64,000 bases of DNA from Diplocarpon mali. Taxonomy: Eukaryota; Ascomycota; Leotiomycetes; Helotiales; Drepanopezizaceae. Where the stretch lies: the NCBI GenBank assembly GCA_024741835.1, contig JAENRP010000075.1:99926-163925 (forward strand), written 5' to 3'. The notes beneath the pieces were generated by a model. The model ran no database searches. It was not told the DNA's origin and saw nothing but the letters and a program-made list of their open reading frames with translations. Every line of letters starts with the position of its first letter. Positions within the stretch are counted from its first letter, which is position 1. The position numbers were made by a program, and so were the translations under genes. Positions 23,989-35,723 of the stretch are shown here, piece by piece.

Positions 23989-25792
23989 GCCAGGTTCAAT
24001 GTGTATCCTCTTATTCCGTCCTCCGACAGGTGACTCTCTTTCAGGATGATGTGGACGCAAGGGTGGAGGTTTTTGAGATGAGGGCGCGATGGTGAGCGTG
24101 TCGAAATCCAAATATCAGAATGTAGTTCTTCAACCAGCACCCCTCGACGGGAATGCTGAGTTCGAATCGCAAGCAACCAGCTAGTTCGGCTTTGGATTTG
24201 CGATTGTGAGCTGGCTACTCGAATGTCCTGCCCGCAGCACCTGAAACATCAAGTCTTCGGAGGAGCAATACAGTTCTCAACCCTCACTCCTGGTGTATCT
24301 TATTGCATTTGTACGAGAATTCGATCTGATAGCCGATGATGGGACTCGCGTTTGGCGACGCTGCGGCTCGGATAGATGGTGAGGGTTTGATGTAGAGAAG
24401 AGCAGAGCAGAACAGCTTCTGCTAAGAGTTCGGAGTCTGAAGTGAGCGAGGGAATTGCGCCTGCTTTGCCTGAGCCCTCCTGCGCGATCCCGAGCAAAGT
24501 GCGTAGATATGGGAAGGGCGGTGGCCGTTTCGAAGGTAAGGCAAGATGCGCCAGCGACGAGGTGCGATTGCGACGAGAGGTTGGGGAGGAAAAGGACTGC
24601 TTTACTATCGAGGTACCTCGCCATTCTGAGCTTGGTGGTTGATCTTGACTCCCAAAATGTTTTGAGGCCTTAGGCCGACATCAAGCGCCAGGCACCAATT
24701 ACTTTATCGGCAGTGCCAGCTCATTTGGCGCATGGAAGACGTTGGTTGTAGATCGCAGCGGATGATTGATGCTCATGAGCACGAAAGTCTATTTTGGAGA
24801 AGTCGGGTTGTATTCATCTTCGGCTCTGAACCCAATTCCTAGCAGTTGTGGAGAGGATAAATTCACTCGACATGCTCGCTGCCATCCGCTGCATTGCTCT
24901 GTCTCAAGTAACTGGGCTCCGAGCCAGGCCAGGCTTGCACTCTCCTATTTATTCTACCAAATCCAGGCACAGTTAACAGGGCAGGTCGGCCAGGAGTTGA
25001 GAGTTGCTCAGTTCCAACATGCAAGAGAACGATCCGTCCAAGGGGCTTTGGCAGCAAGCAATTCCAGCTTATAATCACGTACCCGTACGTACAATTAGGA
25101 CTCATAACCCGTGGTACAAGAGTGAGCCACATCCTCTTCAGGATTGTTCTAAGTAGGAGATGTATTTGCAAGATGTATGTTACAACAATGCACATTGGGA
25201 CTCAGATGTGTGTTACTCTGACGGTCTTCTGTAGAACTATGTAGTGATTCAAGAACAAGAGCCACTCCTTCTCGGCCTGGCTCCAAGTGGCACTTGGATC
25301 TATGAGAAGCATGCGTATGGCAGTATAAGCTGGTTCTACCTGTAAGCTATCTCCATGTTATCACTCATGAAAGGTTTATTACTCCTAGCACTAAGAAACG
25401 TCAGAGTCAACGCGAGATTCTCTGGCCCATTCCCTGACCAGGCAATCTGGCTCATATCACCATTTCAGCTGCTAACAACAAGATGAAGTTGCAAAGTAGC
25501 CTATTCTTCTTAGTGAACGATTAGGGAAAAATAGATAATACTTCCCTTCATATCACCTGCCGGACACCTGCAGTGAATTCGTAGCGCCTACTTTAAAGTT
25601 TAGGTTCAGCCTCACCCGAACCTGCCTTGCTCTGCCTTGTTTCCCATTGTCTCCCGCTGTCTCCCCGCTTGATAGATCTCTTTGCTCCATTGCCCGACAT
25701 TATCATCACCGCGTTGCACTTCGCCTGGGGTGATGAACCTGCGCAGGAAAAGAAAACAACCCGACTTTGTGGTGAATCTTTGATATTCTACC
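23989..25792. promoter_or_regulatory. Divergent promoter region between LRG1 and the E2 gene
   Basis: About 1.8 kb separates the minus-strand LRG1 start from the plus-strand E2 start and should contain both promoters and leaders. The first 123 bp may be LRG1 coding sequence if a non-AUG start at 24111 is used. No other gene is visible. Confidence 0.5.
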
Positions 25793-27535
25793 ATGTCGAA
25801 CCACTCTATTATCCGCATTACTAGGGTATAATCAATCATATGAGATTTCCGTTGAGCTTTTAGTGGGGTCGCAAGGCTGACGCGCAGTTTGTAGGAGTTG
25901 TCAGACCTCCAGAAGTCTTCTGATTTGTGTATGGCCCTCAGAAACTCTGCTCCAATGCCCTTGTATGCAGCTGGGGCTTACAGATGTTCTATATAGCACT
26001 GGCGGTTGCATGCCGAGATGTTGATGTTCGCAACGTCAAGGCAATCATCATTGGCCCTCCCGAAACGCCCTACGAATTTGGTTTCTTTGAGGTCTGTCCT
26101 TCTCGGGCAAACATGCCAGATACATGCTGACTTAGTCATAGTTCTCAGTTAAATTTGGCAGAGGTATAGAGGTACTTGGGAGACATTGGAACTCGATGCT
26201 GAGACGGGTGTAGATTACCCTGGAAGTGCACCCATGGTCAATGCAACAACTACAAATGGAGGCAGATGCCGATACAACCCCAACATCTACGCTGGAGGAA
26301 AAGTATGCCTGTGAGTACCTGGCATATGCTTGTTCATAAACCTTGGCTGACTGCGACACTCAGGTCAATTCTAGGGTGCGACATGCTTCCAACATAGGAG
26401 GATTTCATTACTGATTAGCACCGCAGAACATGGCGAGGGGAACGAGGAGAGGAATGGTCATCCGCACAAGGTCTGGAATCTATTCTGATATCCATACAAA
26501 GCCTTATGTCGTCCAATCCCTATGAGAATGAGCCAGGTTTCGAGACAGCAAACGAAGAGGCGGACAAACAGAATCAGAAAGATTATGTGGCTAAAGTAAT
26601 GAAGAAAAGAAAATTTATTTCCACTGTGTGAATTTGTTTGCTGACGTTGAGTTTAGATCCGCCATGAGTCCCTTCGCATATCGGTCATCCAACGGCTCGA
26701 AGAGTACCTCGGTATATCGCCTTCCGGGACCGTGCAGCAGCATCCGTCCGTGGATGAAGAGGACGATGAGACGGAGGAGGACATTGACCATGACTACGAG
26801 GACATGTCGGTCTTTGATCCGTTTCGGGATCTTTGTAAGCGCCGATTCCTCTGGTACTATGACTCGTATCTCCTAGCGATTAGCAAGGCGAAGACGGAGG
26901 TCAAAGATGGTCAATTGTTCAAGAAGATGCCGTTCGAGTGCACTGGGAATGGGATGGATGGAAAGTTCAACTACACAGAACTCGAAAGACGCTTAAGAAA
27001 GATACGCGAGACTCTCGATGCCGAGACCGACAGATGGGCTGAAGAAGGTTCGGTTGCAAAAAGAAAGGAGACTGGCGTTGCTGCAAACCTGCAACGTCAA
27101 TACGAGCAGGTTGTAGAGTCATACAAGCGAAACAAGAACGTCACTCTTGACATCGAGCTCGTCGACAAGAATCCATTTGTTTGGGCGATAACGTATTTCG
27201 GGCGTCCAATGACCAATCTCGATGGAGGCCTCTTCCGGATCAAGCTATTATTCAGTCCGCGTTTTCCTGAAGAGCACCCTAGAGCCAGATTCGAGACCCA
27301 GCTCTTCCACCACCGTATCGCGTCCGACGGCACCCCTTGCTACACTCCGCGGAGAGTAGAGGATGTCAAGACTCACATCGAGGGCATCATCGAGGCTCTA
27401 GAAGAGGAATCGCCACCCTACGATCCTAGAACGATGGTCAATCCTGATGCCGCCAAGTTGTACTGGGGCTCGGAAGACGACAAGAAGATGTACAACCGCA
27501 AGCTCCGCAGAGCGGTTCAGCGAAGCATGGAGTAA
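25793..27535 (+). CDS. E2 ubiquitin-conjugating enzyme with two UBC-fold domains
   Basis: Model: join(25793..25825, 25895..25928, 25997..26091, 26142..26163, 26214..26310, 26364..26375, 26427..26595, 26657..27535), 446 aa. All eight exons join in frame with introns of 50-69 nt. Exon 6 is only 12 nt. The start [20 protein letters not shown] is the usual E2 first helix. The first UBC domain has [18 protein letters not shown], with catalytic Cys at residue 93, and resembles the UBE2Z/UBC6-like class with its long GERGEEWSS insert. After an acidic linker, a second UBC fold follows ([20 protein letters not shown], then [19 protein letters not shown]), which also has a Cys at the active-site position. 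It would transfer ubiquitin or a related modifier in the cytosol or nucleus; the specific role is not known to me. Confidence 0.9.
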
Positions 27536-28167
27536 GCTCTCTGCTTCCCTGACCCGCTCAACATCAATTGACAGAGTCTTCAGGGAGTAATCTGATACAT
27601 AAAAGCCAACCAACTCGATATCACAACTCGACCTCCTTCCCCAAACACCCTGTCACCTTGTTGATGTAGCGCTCTTTTTTTTTATTCAAGAAAACCTCCG
27701 CGCACGGTAGCTTAGTTTCCAAATCGTTTCCTTCTGCTTCTTCTGATGGAGGTCTCATGGAGTTCTGGGTTTGACCTGCAGGAAAGGCTCACTAAACATT
27801 TCCTACTTGCTGGACATAAAGGAACGGGATGGGGGCGTTAGGTATTCAGCGGTGTGTTATTGGAAGAGCATTATGGATGGAACAAAATCTAGTTTTATTC
27901 TCTCATCCTTTGCCCGTAAGGGTTGCTCTTATCCAGAGAAGCGTGATGTTTCTTCCCTACGCATGTGCAATCCCACCAGTATTGTACAGGTACATTGGAT
28001 GGCCGGATTGCCTCGTTCAAGTTGATTCTTCCGTTCCTTGAATCCTCGGCTATCAGCTGTTGGGGGGGTTTCCTTGCTTCTCGTTCCTGACTCTGTCCTT
28101 TATCACCCTGCACCTGTTCTCAATTTTCGAACTTGACTGCAATCTCCATCCCCTCGTCCTTTCCGCC
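27536..28167. other. Convergent intergenic region, 632 bp
   Basis: This contains the 3' ends of the E2 gene (plus) and ERG26 (minus). A T-run at 27676-27684 and pyrimidine-rich stretches fit polyadenylation regions. No gene is seen. Confidence 0.5.
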
Positions 28168-29381
28168 TCACTGCCCCTTCTTCTCTCCTTCCTTGGACTC
28201 CTGCTCCGAGAAAGATGCCACCGACCTTGTAATTCCCTCCTGCAGGCCCACCAGCGGCTTGTACCCCAGCCGCCTCTTCGCCTTGCTGCAGTCGTAGTAC
28301 CTCGTCATCGTACTATACCTGACCTGCTTCCTCGTCAACTTGGGCGTGCGTCCCAGGATCCACATGGCCCACTCCAAAACGCCCCCGATAAACATGCCCA
28401 CGTCCCTGCCGAGGACCCACACGTGCTCCGTCCCCTTTTCGCTCCCGGCCGCCTTCCAGACCGCGCGCGCAAAGTCCCAGAAGTACACCGGCTCGTCGTT
28501 GGTGACGAAGAAGGCTTCCCCGTCCACTCTCTCGTGGTCCAGCGGCGCGGTCGCTAGCTTGGAGGTCTGGAGCAGCGCGAAGGAGGCGAGGACGTGCGCG
28601 TGGGCGACGTTCCGGACGTAGGTGAAGTCGAAGAGATTCTCGTTGGGGCCCAGCTGGAACCCGGTCTTGTTGGTGCGGTGCACGTTGATGATGTTGGGAA
28701 GCAGTTGCACGTCGCCCTCGCCGAAGATGCCAGCCGGACGTAGGGCGCACGTCAGCACGGTGGGGGACCGGTTGGCGGCGAGGACGAGGGCTTCGGCCTG
28801 GGCCTGAGGGGGATGTCAGAGGCATGGATCTCGGAGGGCTCTGGATCGTGTGATTCCGCGTGCGAGCGGTAGCCTAGGTTGTGCTGGGGCGGGCAATATA
28901 CCTTGGTCGTCGAGTAATACTCCAACTGGGCCGACGCGGGAATGACAGGCCACCTCTCATCCGCGTTGACCAGATCGTGCATTGTGTCCGAGACAACACT
29001 GGCCGAGCTCGTGTACACCAGCGCCTTCACCCCCGTCCGCTGGCACGCCTCCACCACACACTTGGTGCCCTCCACATTGACCTTATAGTACAGGTCGTCG
29101 TTCGCGCCCATCAGGTTTGGCGACGCGGTGTGGATCACCACATCTGGTTTCGCCTTTTCGAAGATGGAAAGCAGGGACGAGAGAGAGGTGATGTTGCCGT
29201 CGTAGTAGGCCACGCCGTCGGAATCGGGTCGCCGGTTGCGCGTGGTGCTTACGTCCAGCACCGAGACTTCAGACGTGGAGGATTCGAGGAGCAGGTTGAC
29301 GATGTGGTGGCCCAGGAAGCCGCAACCGCCGATCACAAGGACGTTGCCCAAGGGCTTCTCTTTGGGGACCTTTGGTGCCAT
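28168..29381 (-). CDS. ERG26: Sterol-4-alpha-carboxylate 3-dehydrogenase (decarboxylating)
   Basis: Model: complement(join(28168..28803, 28902..29381)), 371 aa, with a 98-nt intron. This is an NAD-binding 3-beta-HSD/SDR protein. The Rossmann motif is VIGGCGFLGHH at residues 16-26, NAD-site residues lie in DVVIHTASP, and the catalytic Y-x-x-x-K is YYSTTK (Tyr156, Lys160), placed exactly at the end of exon 1. Exon 2 continues with LRPAGIFGEGD, NLFDFTYVRNVAHAH and the C-terminal RRLGYKPLVGLQEGI, all typical of ERG26. With Erg25 and Erg27 it removes the C4 methyl groups of sterols at the ER. The C-terminal helix expected near GMFIGGVLEWAMWIL may anchor it to the membrane. It is convergent with the E2 gene. 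Confidence 0.93.
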
Positions 29382-30501
29382 CGCTGGAGCCGGACTGACG
29401 ATGGAGGTTGCTGGGTGCTGTCATGAGAGTGAGCCGGTCCCCACGCAGGGGCATTTTTTTTTATGGAATCTGGGGTTCACAGTAGCGCCTCGACCCCTGT
29501 CAAGCTGCCAAAACATGGTTCTGCCAGAGTCAATTTCTGGGCTGTGGACAAGTTATAGATTGAATGTATTGTCACCCGAACTTTTGGCGCCAACTGGTGA
29601 ATGCATGCGATTGTCACAACAACAGATATTGTACCGCTTGCCATGACCACTGTGCCGAGAAAGTTCGAGGATTGCAGCGATGGTCGCATCGCGTGATTAT
29701 CCTAACGAGGGTGGGTTCCTTGCAAGAAAACCCATAGCTAAAGACTAATTCTTTCCATCCTCAAAATGACCAATCGAAAGAGACCGTAGCCATGTGTCAA
29801 GAGATACACATGTGTGACTGAGCTGATCAGGGTCCCCGCCCTGGTATTAAGACTTCAATACTGCGTGATGTCAAAATGGAGTCGCTGAAACGAGAATCAC
29901 CTAGCCGAGGCGTCGAGTAAACAAACAGAAAGCACATGTAGAATCCCCGGCGCAAAACTCTTGACTTGATATCGCGAGGAAAACATGCAAAAGTCATGTT
30001 GAAAGCGCCAAGGAGACTCATCATTACAAACCTAATTTAATGGGTTTACGTGGGTGATAGCGGCTCCTCAACACCCAACCTCGCACAATGGGAATTTATT
30101 ACCCATTACGCTTCGCCGACTTTTGCCAAGGTCCTCATGTGTAAGTGGTGAAATGGTACCGGGGAAGTTTTAAGTGAAGCACCAGGGTGGGAGAACGTGG
30201 TGGCAAACGAGGTTCTGCCGTAGCCGGTGCTGATTTTCGTCTGCAGCAGTATTCGGATGTCAAATTTACGAACATTTCTATATTTCAAAGAGTACATCTA
30301 TCTATACCCCAAGCCGCGAGGAGGTCCATTACCGTCTCTGGATATGATATTTCAAGGCAGGAACAAATCATTCCTTTGCGGATTTTAGCACCCCGCATCG
30401 AAGCGAAGCGCCGTCCCGCACAAAAGGCGCACACAAGCTCTAGATAATCCAGTTCAGAGGACCAAAATTTGAATAATCACAATGAAAAAAACAGTCGATG
30501 C

Positions 30502-30538
30502 AGGATAGATCTCGGAATCGAACCGAGGCAAATTTGAT
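30502..30538 (-). repeat. Orphan tRNA T-arm and acceptor 3' strand (tRNA relic)
   Basis: Immediately after the 3' end of the tRNA-Ala gene the minus strand reads a second complete T-arm, CTCGGTTCGATTCCGAG, followed by an acceptor-like ATCTATCC. There is no room for the 5' part of a tRNA, so this is a relic or a partial duplication of a different tRNA 3' half. Confidence 0.45.
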
Positions 30539-30631
30539 TGGACAAACTGGGAATCGAACCCAGGACCACTCCCACATACTTGGAGGCTTGTTGCATGCTA
30601 AGGGAGTATTATACCACTAAACCATATGCCC
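30539..30631 (-). tRNA. tRNA-Ala(AGC) with a 21-nt intron
   Basis: The minus strand reads acceptor GGGCATA, D-arm GTTTAGTGGTATAATAC, anticodon stem CTCCC/GGGAG, and loop TTAGCAT with anticodon AGC. About 21 nt of intron follow at the canonical place 3' of the anticodon. Then come the T-arm CTGGGTTCGATTCCCAG and the acceptor 3' strand TTTGTCC with discriminator A. The G3:U70 pair, the alanine identity element, is present. One mismatch in the acceptor stem (T6-T67) and one in the D-stem leave open a slightly decayed copy. Confidence 0.72.
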
Positions 30632-31202
30632 TCTGCGTTTCCCGTCAGAGACGCTGATTGATGAGTCGCGCTGACTCTTTTGAATACTTATCGCCATCAA
30701 CTTCTGAGAAAACGTAGGAGAAAACTCGGTGAAACCTTCACCCCACTTCTGCAGTGATAACCAGTCGAACCGAGTGTAAGCGAACCCTGCTATACCCTCG
30801 GGCCGATCCCGTCGTATCTTGGTGCTCTCCGATGTGCTCTGTAACCTAATCAATCACGTGGCAATATCAACAGTCACCGGCCGATCAAACCCTCTGGTCG
30901 ATTGACGGGGTGCTGGATACTCGAGTACAGCACGTAGCCAGAATGCCCATGTGCCAAAGTAAACACTGGGCTCTCTAGCTCGAGCAAAGCACACTCTCCG
31001 GCTCACCGGTTGCCGCCCATCGGCTGGCTGAAACCCTTCGTGCACACCAAACGAGCCAGCAGCACCCATCGACGCCGTCCAATTGCTATCTATCCCAGGC
31101 AGGCTGTCTCGAGACTGGGGAAGCTGAGTGGGTAAGCTAGTGAGTGGTATTTTAACTTGCATGCCCCCGTCGTCTCCACAGCGATGCGGATGGAATATCA
31201 CC

Positions 31203-31259
<57 letters not shown>

Positions 31260-31309
31260 CACAGTAGGAGTAGCAGGAGTAGCAGGAGTAGTAGGAGTAG
31301 TAGGAGTGG
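31203..31309. repeat. AGT microsatellite grading into an AGTAGG/AGCAGG repeat
   Basis: About 19 perfect AGT units run from 31203 to about 31259. They are followed by a 50-bp imperfect hexameric stretch built of AGTAGG and AGCAGG units. It lies in non-coding sequence. Confidence 0.9.
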
Positions 31310-34300
31310 TGATTTACGTCTGGTAAACACTAAGCGAACCTCGCATTCCTGGTACCTCCCTGTGAATAGGCAGACCTGCCAAGCCAGTGACTTACATACC
31401 AAGTACAGTCTACGAGTAACAGTCAGGCAGTTCATATTCGATGGCCATAGCCGTGCGGCCGGTCACGAGTGATCTTTCGCCGGCGCTTGGTAGGCAGGGT
31501 TCGAATCCCTCACTAATCTATACAGCGTAGCTCCCGCAAAACCTGCCGCGAGACACGAGCATCGAGCCTCGAAGGCAGACACGCGGTTTGTAAACAGGGC
31601 AGAGGACCCCCAGAGCGGAGGAGCCGTTGCGTTGCTGCTGCTGCAGCAACGCAGGTCCTCGGGAAAACGAAACCGTGTAGTAGGGGCCGAGCCATCTTGA
31701 CCAGCTTTTTGTCTATCCTTCTCGAACATTGTCGTGCGCCGTGGCAGCGTGCAGTCACATCGGTGACACCGGATTCCTGGGAGTAGCTCTGGCTAGAAAG
31801 ACAGGCGTGAGAACGTGGACAGGTCCCCCCCTCCCCCCTCTCGCAACTGAAACCAAACACCCTACTTCACCCGGAGGGTAGGCATATATATGCAAGAGAC
31901 CGAGAAGAGTTCCATTCTTCCGAGCTGACCCGCTCAAGACCGTCTCTGGTACTGCAGCACACCCAGGTATGATGGACGCCGAACGCATCACTTCACATAC
32001 CAGCTTCTGACCTGATGCGCTCCCAGGTAAATTCACATCTAGACAGGTCATTTTGGCAAGTTAGCCAGACCAAGATAACAGGCTCATAGACTGCGAGGAG
32101 CCTCACGCCGCAGCCTCGCCTCAGGAGGTGAGGCCGTCTTCGCCGTGGTTCTCGAGACATCCCCTCTCCCCTTTTGCATCCTGTAGTTGCCGCTCATCAC
32201 CACAGCTAGATGCCCCCAATCCACCTATCGCGTGGCGCAGCATCAGCTGGAGCGCATATGAATTTAGCATGTAGCATGTAACTCAGCATGCAGCATGCAG
32301 CGTGCAGGTGGGTCGCTAAGAGCGCATGCAATTGGCTTCGCCTGTCTGCTGACCCCTTTCGCTGGAAGCATCGTATCTAGGAGGAGGTTTGGGCGACGCG
32401 GTGGGAGGCGGAGAGTCAAGGGAAGGAAAATGGGAGGCTTGAGCCGTGTGTTTGGGGTCTGGGTAGATGTTGGCGAGGGCTCGGCGCGGGAGACGTGAAG
32501 GAGCCTCCGTGGGGTTTCATGGAAAAGAAACTGGAACGATGGATCGGTACTTCAAGGTGTCTCAAGGAGATCTTAATTTGAACAGTAGCTGACGATCAAG
32601 CTCAACCTGGGAAATTCGTGGCCAAGAAAAGAAATCGCGACATAAAAGCAGGCTCCGATTAGATGGAAAAGACCAGTGAATCAGGACTCAGCCGTCTCCC
32701 GACGAGCACGTCGACGATTCATCGGACAAGAGAGCAGCGTGTCCACCGAATCAGCATAGACTGCTCGGCTGCGAATGCCCAGCTCCCACGCTTACCGACG
32801 GCACAAGCATTGTAATCGGCAGTCCGAGCAATGTCAACAGTTCTTGCGGGCAGTGTTGCGGCTCGGCGGAATGGGAGACGAACAAAAGAAATATCCCACG
32901 AGGCACTTGGACTCGCTGGATGGTGGTGCGGATTGCTGCCCGACCCCAGTCCTCAAATGAGAAGCAGTAGGTCGACAATCTCTTCGTTCTCAACTGTACT
33001 CGGTGAGCAGGCGTCGATCACCCCGAACAAACAAGACCGGCGCCTCTGCATTGGGTGGCTCCCGTTTGCAACGAAAACATCCCGATTCCACCCTCATGTC
33101 CCTTGCACAGCATGGAAAGTGTCCCTCCGAATGTGACCTATGATTCCCCGCAAGGCTTCACTGAAATCCTCGTTATCGCATACCATCGCACCAACGCGCT
33201 ATCCGAGTGCCATGCATCCTACAGTCAGCATCTACGCTTGATTCTTGATCCGGGAGATACCTTGTCGCGCGTAACGACGTGCGCCTTGGGTTGGCTGAGG
33301 TGTAGGTAAGGTATCGTCTTGCGACTGGCTACCCCCTGGCCCGCGGTTCACGAGCGTTCACTGCTGGAGTTTCTGATGATTCGATTCGATTGCTGCGACC
33401 AGAGGAGATTGCCGACAGGACGATGCTCCGATGCGTTTCGGACGGTGCCGACGGGATGAAGATTGGATACATGTCCTTGGCTTGTTTGGAAGCTGGGAGA
33501 GACTTTGCGTGCTGACTTGGAGCGGGATGGGGGAAGATGCGGGGTTGCCCGTTTCCCATCCCGCTTGACGGGAAGGCTTTGATGTTTCCCGAGAAAAGCA
33601 GCGGTTCTTCGTATGTCCCAGGACGAGGGGTAAGAATTGAGTGCCGTGAGCCCAAGAGCTTTGGGATTGTGCGCGTTCCGAGAATCGACGTAGGATCGGG
33701 AGGGTGTAGTCACGGTATGGGTGACGGCGGCAACTCGCGCAGCAGTGGGGCGTGTCGGGCCTGGCATCCTCAGCCAGCGGAAAGCTACCTGGCAAGGCAT
33801 GTGAAGCACACACGATACATACTATCTGCATGTCGTGCGTGCAATCGAAAAAGCAAATCTCTCAAGTCTGCCACCTTGTCCGCCCCTGGCTATCGAGCTT
33901 CGCCTGGCCGCGCTACATGGCAAGCGGTAAGGCTCAAATTCGAATGGTTGGGGTTGTAGCTACATATATGGCGAGTACAATCAGCACATAGCAAGACAAT
34001 CATCTCCATGATTCTGCAGGATTGAAATCAAGATGTTAGATTGCCGGTAGATTGCAGAGGATAGGTGCAGCATTTGTGTGTGTACACCGAACAGATAAGT
34101 CTACACCAGGCAATACCAGAATCAGACACCTGTGCCGAGAGTTTCATGGACTGGAGTTTGAACTTGACAAGTCACGGCCGTGCCTGGTGCAGAGCAGACC
34201 TCGTCCATTGGGAGGAAGAGGGGGACGCTGATACAGTTTAAAGACCGGAATGGGTCGTAGATGATTTGGCTGCGACAGAACTTCCGGAGACCAGCATAGT

Positions 34301-35723
34301 GCCCAGTTTCTTGTTCGTGATCGAACCGCCAGCTGCACTTTTGTCTGATTGGCGTCTCGGCCAGGTTCAGTGGAATGATCCCAACTTCCGTAATCGGTGA
34401 GATAACAAGGCGGAGAAGTGTCTGGTCTGTTTACAGTCGGTTCGGGCGCGGAAGGCATCTAGAACAGTGCTCGTCTGGTTCGCAGACTTGTCGCCTGGTT
34501 TGAAGAGGCTCAATGCTTCTCCCATACCCTTTTCTAGTCGTTCTGACATCCGATCGGATGATAGACGCCTCTTTGATATAGATATCGACAGTGTCACCTC
34601 GCTAAGGTGGAAGCCAGCCTTAGGAAACTGGCGCTTCATGCCCTGGTGTCTTGATAGCTCTCAGAAGAAACAGATTTACCTTCCGCCAAGTGAATTTGCA
34701 CTGATGATTAGATGTCCTTGCATCTCCTATCAATTAAGTCATAACAGAGCTAGCCTAGTTGAGAGTATAGAATGTGCCAAGCCGCAGAGGACTCCAGCCT
34801 GTGCGGCAAGCATGAACTCTCCAAGCTTTCATGCTTTTCCAAAGTGTATAGCCGTACTGGTGCTGACGTTGCGTTCCAGTTAGCAACCGACAGCTGTAGC
34901 AGTCAGCCTTGCATCGTTTGTTTTGCATCGCCCTGCTACGGGGAATTGAGGGAGCCTCAATCAGCATTGATCAAGGTGTAGTTGCCTAGAGAGGCTGCAA
35001 ACACTGCCTCTTGGTGGAATTCCCCTTACGTATCCGGGCACTGGACCATGACATATCGAAGTTGGTTGAATTAGCTCTGCCGAATGTTAGTAGTGCATGA
35101 GTGCTATTCTTTATCAGAACAATCGCAGCGCAGCAACAGGTTGGAATGGAGGAGGATGAAGGAGTAGCCGAGAAAGAAGAGTCCAAACGCGTGCAAGGGG
35201 TGGGACTTCCACGATGTGTCTGTACTCGGTCATGGGCCGCATGTTGACTCGCTAAAGCAGGCATGCAACCGGAATATAGGCCTGGCCCGTTTGAACAGAC
35301 GAACCAGGGCCTTGCTCCCCTTCATACCCGAACCCATGCCATCCTCTCGGAGGAGCAGCATTCTGGGAAAGCCACCAGCTTCATCTGTAGATACGATGGC
35401 CACAACCATATATAATTTTGGGTGTGCTCCCACCCACACGTTTTTCTCATACCCTCACACCCTCACACCCCGTCCGCCTCACCTTTTCTGGGGGACCACG
35501 TCGTGAGGTATAACTGATGGACGCTTGAGCCTCAGAGATCGAAAAATAGAAAAGAGGCAGCTTGCTCTTAATACAGTGGCCTTTTATCCTCGCCCGTCGC
35601 ACCTGGGAGCTTTCATCTTCAACTCTCCCCCTGCTTGACACTCGCCAGGACATAGCCGTGTCACTGAATTTTGCCCCTTGCTCATCAGCACAACACAGCA
35701 AAGTCCATACTCTCTCTATCGCC

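Larger units (their letters stand above)
29382..35723. other. Gene-poor interval, about 6.3 kb
   Basis: No protein gene could be supported. It holds a tRNA-Ala gene at 30539-30631 with an extra T-arm just downstream, an AGT microsatellite at 31203-31309, and a 10-bp GC-rich inverted repeat around CTGCTGCAG at 31627-31650. A second B-box-like sequence (GGTTCGAATCC near 31500) lacks the rest of a tRNA. The right end, about 35400-35720, should be the promoter and leader of the proline-rich gene. Confidence 0.5.

Noticed and set aside
28060..28825. Frames overlapping ERG26 exon 2 on both strands
   Set aside because: They have Pro/Arg-rich shadow composition, whereas the ERG26 frame has full family motifs.
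31128..31472. Poly-serine frame
   Set aside because: It is produced by the AGT microsatellite.
31488..31515. B-box-like GGTTCGAATCC on the plus strand
   Set aside because: The T-stem has only 4 bp and there is no matching acceptor 5' strand, A-box or anticodon arm upstream, so it was not called a tRNA.
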